Origin: Rhodanobacteraceae bacterium
GTDB lineage: Bacteria; Acidobacteriota; Terriglobia; Terriglobales; Acidobacteriaceae
Assembly (NCBI GenBank): GCA_903970285.1
Contig: CAJCHN010000038.1
Span: forward strand, 1-64,000
Length of the DNA stretch: 64,000 nucleotides
Direction of reading: 5' to 3'
Of the stretch, positions 33,504 through 45,262 are shown in pieces (position 1 is the stretch's first letter; each line of letters starts with the position of its first letter). The notes under the pieces were generated by a model that saw nothing but the letters and a program-made list of their open reading frames with translations, had not been told where the DNA came from and did no database searches. A program made the translations under genes and the position numbers.

Positions 33504-36500
33504 CTAACCCACCCTTGGAACTTCAGCCGGGTTCGCATCGACTTCTGTCGAGGGCTCCGGCTTTTCCGGGCTTGCAAGCTTGATGGGCAGTCCGGTTTCG
33601 GCCTGCGTGACCAGATCCAGGAACTCCGCATACTTGTAGCCGGCATCGGCGAGGTGCTGGCTGAGCCGCGTCGCCGCGGCGAAAAACTCATCCAGCGCCG
33701 CCGGATCCGTGGCAAGCTCCGGGCTGAGCAGGGCAGGCAGCCCCAGCCAGCAGAGGAATTCATCCAGGCACTCCTTGTTGACGTACTCGATCCCCGAATG
33801 GTGGTTCACGCCGGCCAGCCAACGCACATCCGGCTCCCGCCAGAAGCTCTCCGAGCCAAGCTCATCGAGCAGAAATTCTCCAGCGTCTACCAGGATGCGG
33901 ACCTGAGCCGCCGCACGCCACGCTGATTCGCCCGGCAGACCCACCGAAGAGAAGGTCTCCGCCAGCGCGTGCCGCAGATTCAACCCATCGAATACCTCCA
34001 GGCTTCGCAACTCTGGCGGGAGGGCCTGCAGAGCGATCCACGCCATGGCTGGCGCCCACACCTTGGGCGCGTACGCCGCCGGATGCATGCTCGGCAACAC
34101 CACGCGCACCGCCGTTTGCAGGGATGCGGGGTAGCGCGACGTGAGCGCAGCGAGTTTGCTGGCGCGCTCGGTCAACTCGACTCCGAAGGAAGGAGTGTTG
34201 GATACAGAGGCCTGGGCTTCTGGATGGGGTGTGCCGGCGGGCTGGGCATCGCCCTCGTTTCCCTCCGCCTTCCAGGTATCCGCAACCCGATCTGCGAATC
34301 CCGCTGCCTTTTCCTGGAAGTCGAGCAGCCTTGGGTCCAGGGAGGCTGGCGTGGACTTTAGCGCGGAGACAGGTTCAGGTTGATCCGCCTGCACCGTCGG
34401 TTGAGCCGCCTGCACCGTCCGGGTCACGGCCGGTGCTGGCGCGGGAGCGGCTGCAGCCGCAAACGCCTCGATGTGCTCAGTGTTGACTGCCTGGTGCAGC
34501 GCCTCGATCAGCGGCCTCAGGCGAAGCTGCCGCAGGGCGTCCTCGACGCTGTAAACGCCGGAGCCGTTGAGGGCATCGCTTAGCCGATCCCACGGCTGCG
34601 ACGCGGTCGACATCAACTCGCGCCAGTCCAGCAGGGCGACATGCTGATAGCCGCGCAGGGGCAGGGTCAGGCCACGTTCGCGGAAGTCGCTCGATCGGCG
34701 CAGGTATTCGAGCCCGGTCACGGTATCGCGAAACGCAAACACCAGGCCTCCGCGATCCGCAAGCTCCAGCCCGTTCGCCAGGCTGGTCTGCTGCAGCGCT
34801 CCGGTCGATTTCTCGAGGAAGCCGACCGAGTGGTGGATGGTGCCATGGGTCGACTGATAGCTGTTGTTGAACAGGATCACCGCCCGTTCCCCGCCGGAGC
34901 GGTTGGAGTAGGCGAAGACGTTTTCGTCTACCGCTCCGTGATCGTTCCAGAAGTCGTACATGACGAAGTTGCTGCTCTCGGCAAACAGGTGGCGCTTCTT
35001 CAGCAGAGGAGCAATCAATTGCTGGTGCCGCGCGACCAGATCGTCGTTCGGCTTCTCGTCCAGCATCGCCTGCTTGAAGTCCATGCCGTAGCGTTCCGTG
35101 AAGCCCTCCACCTGGCCGTGGCCAAACATGGGCAGCCCGGGCAGAGTGGCCAGCAGCACCGAGGTGCCGAAGTATTTGTCGCCGGAGCCGAACTGGTCGA
35201 TGGCGGTGCGCTCATCCGGATTGCTCATGAAGTTGACGTAGCGCTTGAGGATGTCGGGGTCGAACTCGACTGTCTTCTTCAGGTACGAGCGATACTTGGC
35301 GTTCTCCTCGTCGCGCAGCATGTTCATGAAGGCGCTGTTATAAACGCGGTGCATGCCCAGGGTGCGGACAAAGTAGCCCTCGAGCAGCCAGAAAGCCTCC
35401 GCCAGCAGCAGCGTGCCTGGCACTTCCACGGCGACGCGGTCTACGACCTCGCGCCAGAACTCGGCCGGCATCAAAGCGTCGAAGGCTTCCTGCGACAGCG
35501 CATCCTCAGCGCGCGAGGGGATGGATCCGCCCGCGCCGGGCAGCGGAAACCAGAGCCGCTGCACATGCCGCTTGGCCAGCACCATCGCCGCGTCGAAGCG
35601 GATGATCGGGAACCTGCGGGCAACGTCGAGGATCACCTGGATGACGTGTTCGCGCACGTCCGCCTTCGAATAATCGAGCTGCGCGGTATCGTTCCAGGCG
35701 AAGGTGGTGCCGTCGTTGCCGTGATACATGAAGCGGGTGCTGCCGTCGCGATGATGCCGCACGCGAAAAACCACGGCGGCGTCCGACTGATCGTAATAGT
35801 GGTCTTCCAGCTTGATCTCGATGCGACTGTCGGTGGAGAGGTCCGGGCCTTCGAAGCTGTACGACGGGAACGGGCTCTCCCAACGCGAGATAAACCACTC
35901 CGGATGTTCAATCACCCATTCGGAGTCGATGCCCATGTGGTTCGGAACCATGTCGCTGGCGAGGCGCAGCCCGGCACGCGCGGCGCGATCGCGCAGGTTC
36001 ACATAGGCTTCCTCGCCGCCCAGGTCCTCGGCGATACTGTAGTCCTTCAGCGAATAGGCGGAGGCGACGGCGTCGCTGTTTCCCCGCAGACGCTTGATGG
36101 TTCGGGAGGCGCGGCTCCGCTCCCACAGGCCGATCAGCCACAGGCCCGAGATTCCGCGTTTCGCCAGCAGGTGCAGTTGTTCGTCCGGAATCTGATCCAG
36201 CCGGTGAATATGCCGTCCGTACTGCTTGGAAAGCTGTTCCAGCCACACGTAGGTGTTCTTCGCAATCAGGACGACGTTCGGCATCCACGCCTGGTCGGCG
36301 CTGAAGGCTTCGTACTCCACCAGGGGCGCCTGGTAGTCGGTCGCGTAGCGCCGCCGCCGCACCCCGTCCGGACCCGTGATGAACTCCTCGTCAAAGCCGA
36401 CGAACTCGTCTCCGACAAAGCCTTCGCCGCCGCGGCCGGGCTGTCCATGCCGGTGCCAGTCCGGCCCCGGAGGATGAAACCGCATCCAGATCGCGAGGTC

Positions 36501-37241
36501 TTCCTCACGCAGTACATCGATCGCGAGCAAGATGCGCTTCAGGTCTTCGCCCAGGTAGGGTGCCCATTTTTCCCGAATGAACTCGAGCTGTCCGGTCAGC
36601 GAATCCGGCGACGCGAGCATCGGTGCCTCGAGCGCATCCAGCAGGCTGCCCAGACCGGGCGCGACCGGGGGACGCGTTGAAAAAAAGTCTGGAAGCGCCG
36701 AGGTCACGCTGGGGTACGCCGTCTGCTGACGCAGAGTCTCATCCTCAAACAGGATCTTGAACGGCGAAAAGGCCGGGTTCCGATTGGCCAGCCACAACAG
36801 CATCAATTCTTCGAAGGCCGCTTCCCGGTTGGCGACACCGTCCGTGGTCGCTTCCAGCCACGCCGCCGCGCTCAGTTCGCCGCGAAATACCGCAAGATTA
36901 GGAAACTGCTCGGCGAACTGAAGCAGGAGCCGCTCCACTTTCTCAGGGCCAACCTCGGTTCGAAACCAGCGCAATGCCTCGGCAAGCACCTGGTCATCGA
37001 CCGTTTCCCGATACCGAAGAGCGAGCGCGTGGCTCAACTCGTCGATCAGACCCATGGCGAACAAGGCGGCGGCATGCACCACTCTGGTGGCGTCGCCCTG
37101 GGGATTCTGCAGCTGATTCAGACGCTGAGCCATTCTGCGGCTCGCGGAGACATTGGCAAAAATAACGTTGCCGGAGAAGCCGAACAGCAGATCATCCAGG
37201 TCCAATCGCTCGCGGACGACCTTGGAAATGTGGAATTCCAT
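33504..37241 (-). CDS. Very large GH13-type alpha-amylase-family protein
   Basis: The 1245-residue protein has an N-terminal helical domain (about 1-300) of no recognised family, a GH13 barrel in the middle (DMVPNHMG for region I, IRFDAAMV with the nucleophile Asp, LLAEAFW with the acid Glu, and NFMSNPDE where region IV usually reads NHD), a beta-rich region, a Pro/Ala-rich linker near residues 905-945 and a C-terminal helical domain of about 290 residues. No signal peptide is seen, so it acts in the cytoplasm. Alpha-glucan processing is probable; the exact reaction is unknown. It stands alone. Confidence 0.78.
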   Translation of the reverse strand: MEFHISKVVRERLDLDDLLFGFSGNVIFANVSASRRMAQRLNQLQNPQGDATRVVHAAALFAMGLIDELSHALALRYRETVDDQVLAEALRWFRTEVGPEKVERLLLQFAEQFPNLAVFRGELSAAAWLEATTDGVANREAAFEELMLLWLANRNPAFSPFKILFEDETLRQQTAYPSVTSALPDFFSTRPPVAPGLGSLLDALEAPMLASPDSLTGQLEFIREKWAPYLGEDLKRILLAIDVLREEDLAIWMRFHPPGPDWHRHGQPGRGGEGFVGDEFVGFDEEFITGPDGVRRRRYATDYQAPLVEYEAFSADQAWMPNVVLIAKNTYVWLEQLSKQYGRHIHRLDQIPDEQLHLLAKRGISGLWLIGLWERSRASRTIKRLRGNSDAVASAYSLKDYSIAEDLGGEEAYVNLRDRAARAGLRLASDMVPNHMGIDSEWVIEHPEWFISRWESPFPSYSFEGPDLSTDSRIEIKLEDHYYDQSDAAVVFRVRHHRDGSTRFMYHGNDGTTFAWNDTAQLDYSKADVREHVIQVILDVARRFPIIRFDAAMVLAKRHVQRLWFPLPGAGGSIPSRAEDALSQEAFDALMPAEFWREVVDRVAVEVPGTLLLAEAFWLLEGYFVRTLGMHRVYNSAFMNMLRDEENAKYRSYLKKTVEFDPDILKRYVNFMSNPDERTAIDQFGSGDKYFGTSVLLATLPGLPMFGHGQVEGFTERYGMDFKQAMLDEKPNDDLVARHQQLIAPLLKKRHLFAESSNFVMYDFWNDHGAVDENVFAYSNRSGGERAVILFNNSYQSTHGTIHHSVGFLEKSTGALQQTSLANGLELADRGGLVFAFRDTVTGLEYLRRSSDFRERGLTLPLRGYQHVALLDWRELMSTASQPWDRLSDALNGSGVYSVEDALRQLRLRPLIEALHQAVNTEHIEAFAAAAAPAPAPAVTRTVQAAQPTVQADQPEPVSALKSTPASLDPRLLDFQEKAAGFADRVADTWKAEGNEGDAQPAGTPHPEAQASVSNTPSFGVELTERASKLAALTSRYPASLQTAVRVVLPSMHPAAYAPKVWAPAMAWIALQALPPELRSLEVFDGLNLRHALAETFSSVGLPGESAWRAAAQVRILVDAGEFLLDELGSESFWREPDVRWLAGVNHHSGIEYVNKECLDEFLCWLGLPALLSPELATDPAALDEFFAAATRLSQHLADAGYKYAEFLDLVTQAETGLPIKLASPEKPEPSTEVDANPAEVPRVG

Positions 37242-37628
37242 CCAAATGCTCCTTCGTGCTGCGTTCCCTATGATGTCAGAGTTGGGGATTTCGGAACTTG
37301 ATCAAGACCGCTTCGCTGCTGCCGGCCTCCGTCCCATTTGCGGATGGATCATTCAACCTCCCCCTTGAGTCGAGCGCGGGCTGTGGACGTTTCATTCAAA
37401 AATACTGGGAATCGGGCGGCAGGGCGCGTGCCGGCACAACGGACGGTGACTGGCAGGAGCGTTTGCTGAGAGGGCACGAGTGTCGTCTTAGATACGGATG
37501 CAGGAACTGAGGCAACAGTTTGTTCAAGCTTCGATCGGGTGCCGGCTGCTTCCAGTCACCGCCCGGCGGAACCGCTGCCTTCGGGGCCGAATGTTCTCAC
37601 CGGAAGCCTTACTGTACTGACTCTCATT

Positions 37629-37645
37629 TTAGATATAGTCTAGTT
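37629..37645. promoter_or_regulatory. Possible promoter/operator of fur-katG
   Basis: TTTAGATATAGTCTAG contains the inverted repeat TAGA-N5-TCTA and a -10-like TATAGT (37635-37640). It sits only a few bases before the GTG start. A binding site for the Fur-family regulator itself is a guess. Confidence 0.3.
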
Positions 37646-37647
37646 CC

Positions 37648-40439
<2,792 letters not shown>

Positions 40440-40459
40440 CCTGTACCAACCGCCCACAA

Positions 40460-40512
40460 CGCCGCCTCGCAGGAACCGGTTGAATCCGGACCACCGAGGC
40501 GGCGAACTTTTT
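40460..40512 (+). terminator. Rho-independent terminator of fur-katG
   Basis: CGCCGCCTCG (40460-40469) pairs with CGAGGCGGCG (40495-40504) and is followed by AACTTTTT. Confidence 0.85.
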
Positions 40513-40544
40513 GTAATGCTGAAACTTCCTTTGGAAGGAGAATG

Positions 40545-40617
40545 TGGTGGCCAGAGACGGGATCGAACCGCCGACGCCGGCCTTTTCAGGGCTGCCGGAC
40601 AATTCAGCTAAGTGGCC
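40545..40617 (-). tRNA. Degenerate tRNA-Phe-like gene (GAA), possibly a pseudogene
   Basis: The 3' half is canonical: CTGAAAA anticodon loop (GAA), a T arm with GGCGG-TTCGATC-CCGTC, an acceptor end TGGCC and encoded ACCA. The 5' half fits poorly: the acceptor has two mismatches, and the D stem and anticodon stem compete for the same bases, leaving only three good anticodon-stem pairs. It reads as a decayed or partial copy of tRNA-Phe. Confidence 0.5.
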
Positions 40618-41287
40618 CGGAATAAGCGGATGTTACTGAAAGAAAGGACCTTACGATCAATGAACTTTAGGACTGTCTAGGGCGAATCCTGCCCACATGG
40701 GACACGCATTGTTCGCGTATTGTTCGCGCGTCGCGCTGAGTCGAGCGGCACAGCTTTGAGAAATCAACGGGCACACCGAGAGTTGCTGGGGGCGATGGAA
40801 TCGATTTCAGAGTCTGATCGCACACAGTGGTAAGCGCCACCTGTGGTGCCTCGCATAGCCAACCCTACCGCGGTCGCCATCCATCCGTTCTAGATCGGGT
40901 TAGCCCTCAAGAAGCTATTTCGGTACGAACTTCATAACAGGCCTCAGCGGAAGAGTGGCCGCCATCCCTGACGAAAGCGGCAGACCGCTCCTACGGAACG
41001 GGGTGGACAGATCGTGCAAACACGAACGGTAGCACTGTCAGAATGCAGGGCAAGATGGTGAGGACTCAACCGAATGCGAGATCAAGACAAAGCGTGTTGT
41101 TCATCAATTCGTTACCCAATGCGGCGTAACCGGGGCAAAAAGGAAGGGCGGCTGTGTCGCTCGATTGAGTAGCTGCTGGCCCCACAAAAATGTGAGATTC
41201 GGTCAATCCTTCTCATCTCTGGGCGGAGATTTCGGCGGGTGCATCGCCAGAGACTGAAGAGGTGCAGAGGGGTGCCGTTGATGAGCG
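40618..41287. other. 670-bp stretch with no recognisable gene
   Basis: No reading frame here looks real on either strand. A 10-bp direct repeat ATTGTTCGCG occurs at 40708-40717 and 40719-40728. The stretch separates the tRNA-like gene from the end of the cobalamin cluster and may be the scar of a mobile element. Confidence 0.5.
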
Positions 41288-42046
41288 TCATCCCTTCTTT
41301 GTAAGCAAGTAAGTGTCCATAATCCAGCCATTTCTCGATCTGTGCTGCGCGCGGATAGCTTCAATCTCGTCGGCGAGTTCGTCAAGACTTCCTGAGAGCA
41401 AGACCTCGTTTTCCATCCCCAGATATGCGCCCCAGTAAATATTTAGATCCGTACCAATCATTGCCTTGAAGGAGCATTGGCCGTCCAGCATTACGACTGC
41501 TGTGTCCTCTACCGAAGTCAAGCCGAGGGATAGCTGCCGCCCCGTTGTAATCGTGACCGATTCTCCAAGCCCGTTGAGGCTGATCCTGTGGCTGGCGGCC
41601 AGAGCTTGAATACTGGTGATCCCCGGAATGACCAGCAAGTTGAACCGTATCTGTCGGCGGGCCTTGACCGTGTCGATAATCCTAAGTGTGCTGTCATAGA
41701 GGGATGGGTCTCCCCAAACCAAGAACGCACCGCACTGATTCTCTTCAAGCTCACCGCCGATCAGTTCTTCATAGATAAGGGATCGCTGCTGGTGCCATGC
41801 TTCTACTCGCGTCTTATAGTCTGCGATGTCCGGATCGCGAACGGGATCAACCGTCTCCACAATGCGGTAGGAATGGTCTTCGATATAGCGCTCACAAATC
41901 TCTTTGCGAAGGAGGACCAGATCCTGTTTTGCCTCGCCTTTATCCATGAGGAAAAAGACGTCGACCTGGTTGAGCGCTTTGATTGCCTGCACGGTTACGA
42001 ACTCGGGATTTCCTGCACCGATGCCAATTACATAGACCGTTCTCAT
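41288..42046 (-). CDS. cobF: Precorrin-6A synthase (deacetylating) CobF
   Basis: The 252-residue SAM methyltransferase methylates C-1 of precorrin-5 and removes acetate, a step specific to the aerobic pathway. It has the N-terminal YVIGIGAGNPEFVTVQAI, the GDPSLYD motif in LVWGDPSLYDSTL, and VIPGITSIQALAA, all typical of the CobF type. The start overlaps cobK (ATGA). It is the last gene of the minus-strand cobalamin operon. Confidence 0.92.
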   Translation of the reverse strand: MRTVYVIGIGAGNPEFVTVQAIKALNQVDVFFLMDKGEAKQDLVLLRKEICERYIEDHSYRIVETVDPVRDPDIADYKTRVEAWHQQRSLIYEELIGGELEENQCGAFLVWGDPSLYDSTLRIIDTVKARRQIRFNLLVIPGITSIQALAASHRISLNGLGESVTITTGRQLSLGLTSVEDTAVVMLDGQCSFKAMIGTDLNIYWGAYLGMENEVLLSGSLDELADEIEAIRAQHRSRNGWIMDTYLLTKKG

Positions 42047-42885
42047 AGGCGTTTTATCTCTGGGGAATCAAGCTGCGAAGCCATGTGGCCTCTGAGTAAC
42101 TGTTCGAGTCGGGAGTAAACGTGATCCACCGTGGTGTATGAATTTGACCGAGCAACCGCAGGACGTTCCACCATGATGACTTCAATTCCAAGCTCTCGCG
42201 CTGCTTCAATCTTGGATTGGGTCGCTGTGCCTCCGCTGTTTTTGGAAACAATGTGGGTTATCGCTTCTTGCCGCAGCATCAGGCGCTCTTCGCCAAGCTG
42301 AAAGGGGCCTCGGCTGAGGATGAGTCTAGATCTTTGGGGAAGCGGCGCAGTCGGCTTGTCGATCGTTCGAATGAGAAACCATGCTTTACTGCATTCTGAG
42401 AAAGCATCGAGTTCCTGGCGTCCGATAGAGAGGAACACACGATTTCCCAGCTGGTCAGCAAGCAGAGCCGCACTTTCGAAAGTGGGCACTGGAACCCAGC
42501 GATCTCCCTGTTGTGGTCTCCAGGCTGGCCGTTCCAATGCGATGAGCGGGATGCTTACCCGTCTGCAGGCTAGCTCTGCGTGGCTGCTGATCTTTGCGGC
42601 GAAAGGATGAGTCGCATCGATCACGATGTCGACTCCGTGTGTTACGAGGTATTCGATTAAACTGGCAACGCCACCAAAGCCGCCGATCCGAACCTCGCCT
42701 GCCGGTATTGTGGGCTGATCAACTCGCCCGGCCAGCGATGAGACGACGGCCAAGTCTGACCTTTGGGACAGATGTTCTGCCAGCCGCAATGCCTCACCGG
42801 TTCCACCGAGAATCAGCACGCGATGCGTTCTCTGGAGAGCCGGGTGTGTCGCGGATTGCGTGAATGGGCTCTCTTCGTTCTTCAT
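42043..42885 (-). CDS. cobK: Precorrin-6A reductase CobK
   Basis: The 280-residue NADPH-dependent enzyme reduces precorrin-6A to precorrin-6B. Marks are the N-terminal RVLILGGTGEALRLAEHL, the conserved DATHPFAAKIS, and SKNSGG in ITHIVSKNSGG near the C-terminus. Residues 1-20 before the nucleotide motif are extra and the start could be slightly later. It sits 3 bases after cobM and overlaps cobF. Confidence 0.92.
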   Translation of the reverse strand: MKNEESPFTQSATHPALQRTHRVLILGGTGEALRLAEHLSQRSDLAVVSSLAGRVDQPTIPAGEVRIGGFGGVASLIEYLVTHGVDIVIDATHPFAAKISSHAELACRRVSIPLIALERPAWRPQQGDRWVPVPTFESAALLADQLGNRVFLSIGRQELDAFSECSKAWFLIRTIDKPTAPLPQRSRLILSRGPFQLGEERLMLRQEAITHIVSKNSGGTATQSKIEAARELGIEVIMVERPAVARSNSYTTVDHVYSRLEQLLRGHMASQLDSPEIKRL

Positions 42886-42888
42886 ACA

Positions 42889-43647
42889 TCATCCTTCCGT
42901 ACCGTCACTTCGATCGCGCCCTGGAGAATAGAGATAGCTCTCGCCAAATGTCGGAACGCTAAGCGATCTGCCAACTAGAATCAGCGCATTGCGGTCTACG
43001 CCGGAAGATTTGACGATGCCCCCTATAGTCGAGAGCGTTCCGCGCAGGATACGTTCGTCGGGCCAACTTGCCCTGAACACGACAACCACCGGGCAGTCGG
43101 CGCCGTAAATAGGCGATAGCTCCGATGTGACATATTTGACGTTCATTATGGAGAGGTGGATTGCCAGAGTTGCCCCCGTGCGTCCGAGTGTTGCGAGGTC
43201 CTCTCCCCGAGGCATCGGCGTTGATCGGGTTGAGGTACGAGTGAGAATGACCGTTTGAGCCACGTTCGGCAGTGTCAATTCCTGGCTAAGCGCAGCGGCT
43301 GCGGCCGCGAAGGAGGGTACCCCGGGCGTCACATCGTAAGCAATTCCAAGTTCCTGCAGCCTGCGTGTCTGCTCCGCCATGGTGCTCCAGATGGAGAGGT
43401 CGCCGGAGTGAACGCGAGCTACGTCCAGGTTTTTGGAATGCGCCTCGATGATCTCCTGAAGGATCTGGTCGAGCGTCATCTCGGCGGTGTCGACCACGCG
43501 AGCGCCGGTTGGGGCATGGCAGAGGATCGCCTCCGGTACCAACGAGCCTGCATACAAACAGACCGGTGAGTTGTGGATGTGGTCGCGTCCTCGAAGCGTC
43601 AGTAGGTCGGCGGCGCCAGGACCCGCTCCAATGAAGTGAACGATCAT
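42889..43647 (-). CDS. cobM: Precorrin-4 C11-methyltransferase CobM
   Basis: The 252-residue SAM enzyme has the N-terminal [35 protein letters not shown] for SAM binding and [15 protein letters not shown], all typical of CobM/CbiF. It makes precorrin-5. I use the ATG at 43645-43647, which overlaps the cobE stop (ATGA); an upstream extension would lie inside cobE. Confidence 0.92.
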   Translation of the reverse strand: MIVHFIGAGPGAADLLTLRGRDHIHNSPVCLYAGSLVPEAILCHAPTGARVVDTAEMTLDQILQEIIEAHSKNLDVARVHSGDLSIWSTMAEQTRRLQELGIAYDVTPGVPSFAAAAAALSQELTLPNVAQTVILTRTSTRSTPMPRGEDLATLGRTGATLAIHLSIMNVKYVTSELSPIYGADCPVVVVFRASWPDERILRGTLSTIGGIVKSSGVDRNALILVGRSLSVPTFGESYLYSPGRDRSDGTEG

Positions 43648-44057
43648 GACGGCACCTCGAGTGAGGTGGCAGCAACAGCACATGTGCAGAAGCGGCCTTG
43701 CGTGCGCGCGATGATCAGGCGGGCTGTAGAACCGAGCGATGCGAGTGCGGCCGCCTCTGCTACGTTATGAGTACCAGTCTTCGCCAGCGCCAGCGGTGAA
43801 TGAGTCGTTGTCCCTTTGATCGCTGAAAGAGTGGTTGCGGAAAAGACAACAAGCCGAATTCCAAGCAACTGCGAAACGATCTCTCCGATCGCGGCGCGAC
43901 AGTCGAGCGTGGCCAGAATACTGTCCCTGGGGATCGGGTCGATAGATGCTTTGATCAGCCGCACGATTTCGTTGCTTTCGGCCAGGGAGGTGCAGCCGAA
44001 GCCAATCGAGAGCCGTTCCTGAGGAGTAATCGAGATCAAGGCTTGGTCACCGTCCAT
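43644..44057 (-). CDS. cobE: CobE / CbiG C-terminal-like cobalamin protein
   Basis: The 137-residue protein matches the CbiG C-terminal/CobE family: [20 protein letters not shown] at the start, [13 protein letters not shown], and a later [17 protein letters not shown]. CobE is needed in the aerobic pathway although its reaction is uncertain. The ATG at 44055-44057 lies 20 bases inside the end of cobL, consistent with coupled translation. An in-frame upstream stretch lies inside cobL and is not used. Confidence 0.85.
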   Translation of the reverse strand: MDGDQALISITPQERLSIGFGCTSLAESNEIVRLIKASIDPIPRDSILATLDCRAAIGEIVSQLLGIRLVVFSATTLSAIKGTTTHSPLALAKTGTHNVAEAAALASLGSTARLIIARTQGRFCTCAVAATSLEVPS

Positions 44058-45262
44058 TGGGTGATCGGCATCATCGGACGCCATGCGTGGGAGTTCCCGA
44101 CGGGACCTGCGCGAGAGACCAACATGCGCATGAGAGTACCGCCGTGCCTTGCGTGTCGAGACGCCAGGCACGCTTCGCTTTCAATCGTTACGGCATTCGC
44201 AACAAGTCTGCCCCCTGAGGCGAGCGCTTTCCAGCATGCCTGAAAGAGATTCTCATCGGCAACGCCGCCACCGAGGAAGATCGCATTCGGACTCGCAAGC
44301 CCCGCAAATGTTTGGGGTGCATGACCATAGGTGACTCTTAAGCCCGGTACTCCAAGTCGCTCTGCGTTCCTTTGTATCCGCGCGGTTCGATCGTCGTGTC
44401 GCTCAAACGCAATGCACGAGCATGAGGGATGGGCGCGCATCCACTCGATACCCACTGTTCCGGTGCCCGCACCCACATCCCACAGGAGTTCGCCGGGCTT
44501 TGGCGCGAGGTGCGCAAGCGTGACGGCGCGCACCTCACGCTTTGTCATTTGACCGTCTGTCTCGAAGGCCTCATCTGGAAGTCCCGGGACAAGAGACAGC
44601 GACTCGAACACTCCATCTCGAACGCATAAGATCGCGACCACGTTGAGATTGCCGGAGGGAACTTCAGGCCACGTCGCGGCCAGTCCTGTTGTGACACTCT
44701 CGGAAGGCCCTCCCAGGTTGGCAAAGACGTTGATCCTGCTATCGCCAAAACCGGCTTGGGTGAGAAAGATGGCGACTTCAATTGGTGTGCGACCGTCCTC
44801 TGACAAGACGAGGATTCGCTGTCCTGGGTAGATATAACGACGCAATTGACTTATCGGTCGTCTGACTAAAGACACAACGTCCGTTTCGGCAACGGGCCAG
44901 CCAAGTCGCGCGCACGCAAGCGAGAGCGCGGAGACTTGTGGAATGACGCGGAACTCGGACTCGGCGAGATCTCGCGTAAGCGGAACACCAACTCCGTAGA
45001 ACAACGGGTCGCCGCTGGCGAGGACGGTGATTCGTCGATTATTTCGGTGTTCGCTAAGAATCTCCTGCACAGCCGATTTCATGGGTGAAGGCCATGGGAT
45101 GCGAGTTGCGCTGGAACTCTGATCGGGGATCAAGGCGAGGTGTCGACCGCCTCCGTACAGAAAATCAGCGGCTGCTATGGCTTGTCTAGCCTCCAGGTTC
45201 AGGCCATCCCAGCCATCTTCCCCGATTCCTATGACCCAAAGCCAGCGCTCGGCGGAATTCAT
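44036..45262 (-). CDS. cobL: Precorrin-6Y C5,15-methyltransferase (decarboxylating) CobL
   Basis: The 408-residue enzyme has two SAM-dependent halves: an N-terminal CobE/CbiE-like domain with WVIGIGEDGWDGL and VLASGDPLFYGVG, and a C-terminal CbiT-like Rossmann domain with LLWDVGAGTGTVGIEW. It methylates C-5 and C-15 and decarboxylates the C-12 acetate, giving precorrin-8. The ATG at 45260-45262 overlaps the CobIJ stop (ATGA). Confidence 0.93.
   Translation of the reverse strand: MNSAERWLWVIGIGEDGWDGLNLEARQAIAAADFLYGGGRHLALIPDQSSSATRIPWPSPMKSAVQEILSEHRNNRRITVLASGDPLFYGVGVPLTRDLAESEFRVIPQVSALSLACARLGWPVAETDVVSLVRRPISQLRRYIYPGQRILVLSEDGRTPIEVAIFLTQAGFGDSRINVFANLGGPSESVTTGLAATWPEVPSGNLNVVAILCVRDGVFESLSLVPGLPDEAFETDGQMTKREVRAVTLAHLAPKPGELLWDVGAGTGTVGIEWMRAHPSCSCIAFERHDDRTARIQRNAERLGVPGLRVTYGHAPQTFAGLASPNAIFLGGGVADENLFQACWKALASGGRLVANAVTIESEACLASRHARHGGTLMRMLVSRAGPVGNSHAWRPMMPITQWTVTKP

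Noticed and set aside
34641-36680. 679-residue plus-strand frame opposite the GH13 gene
   Set aside because: Antisense shadow of a gene with all GH13 catalytic motifs.
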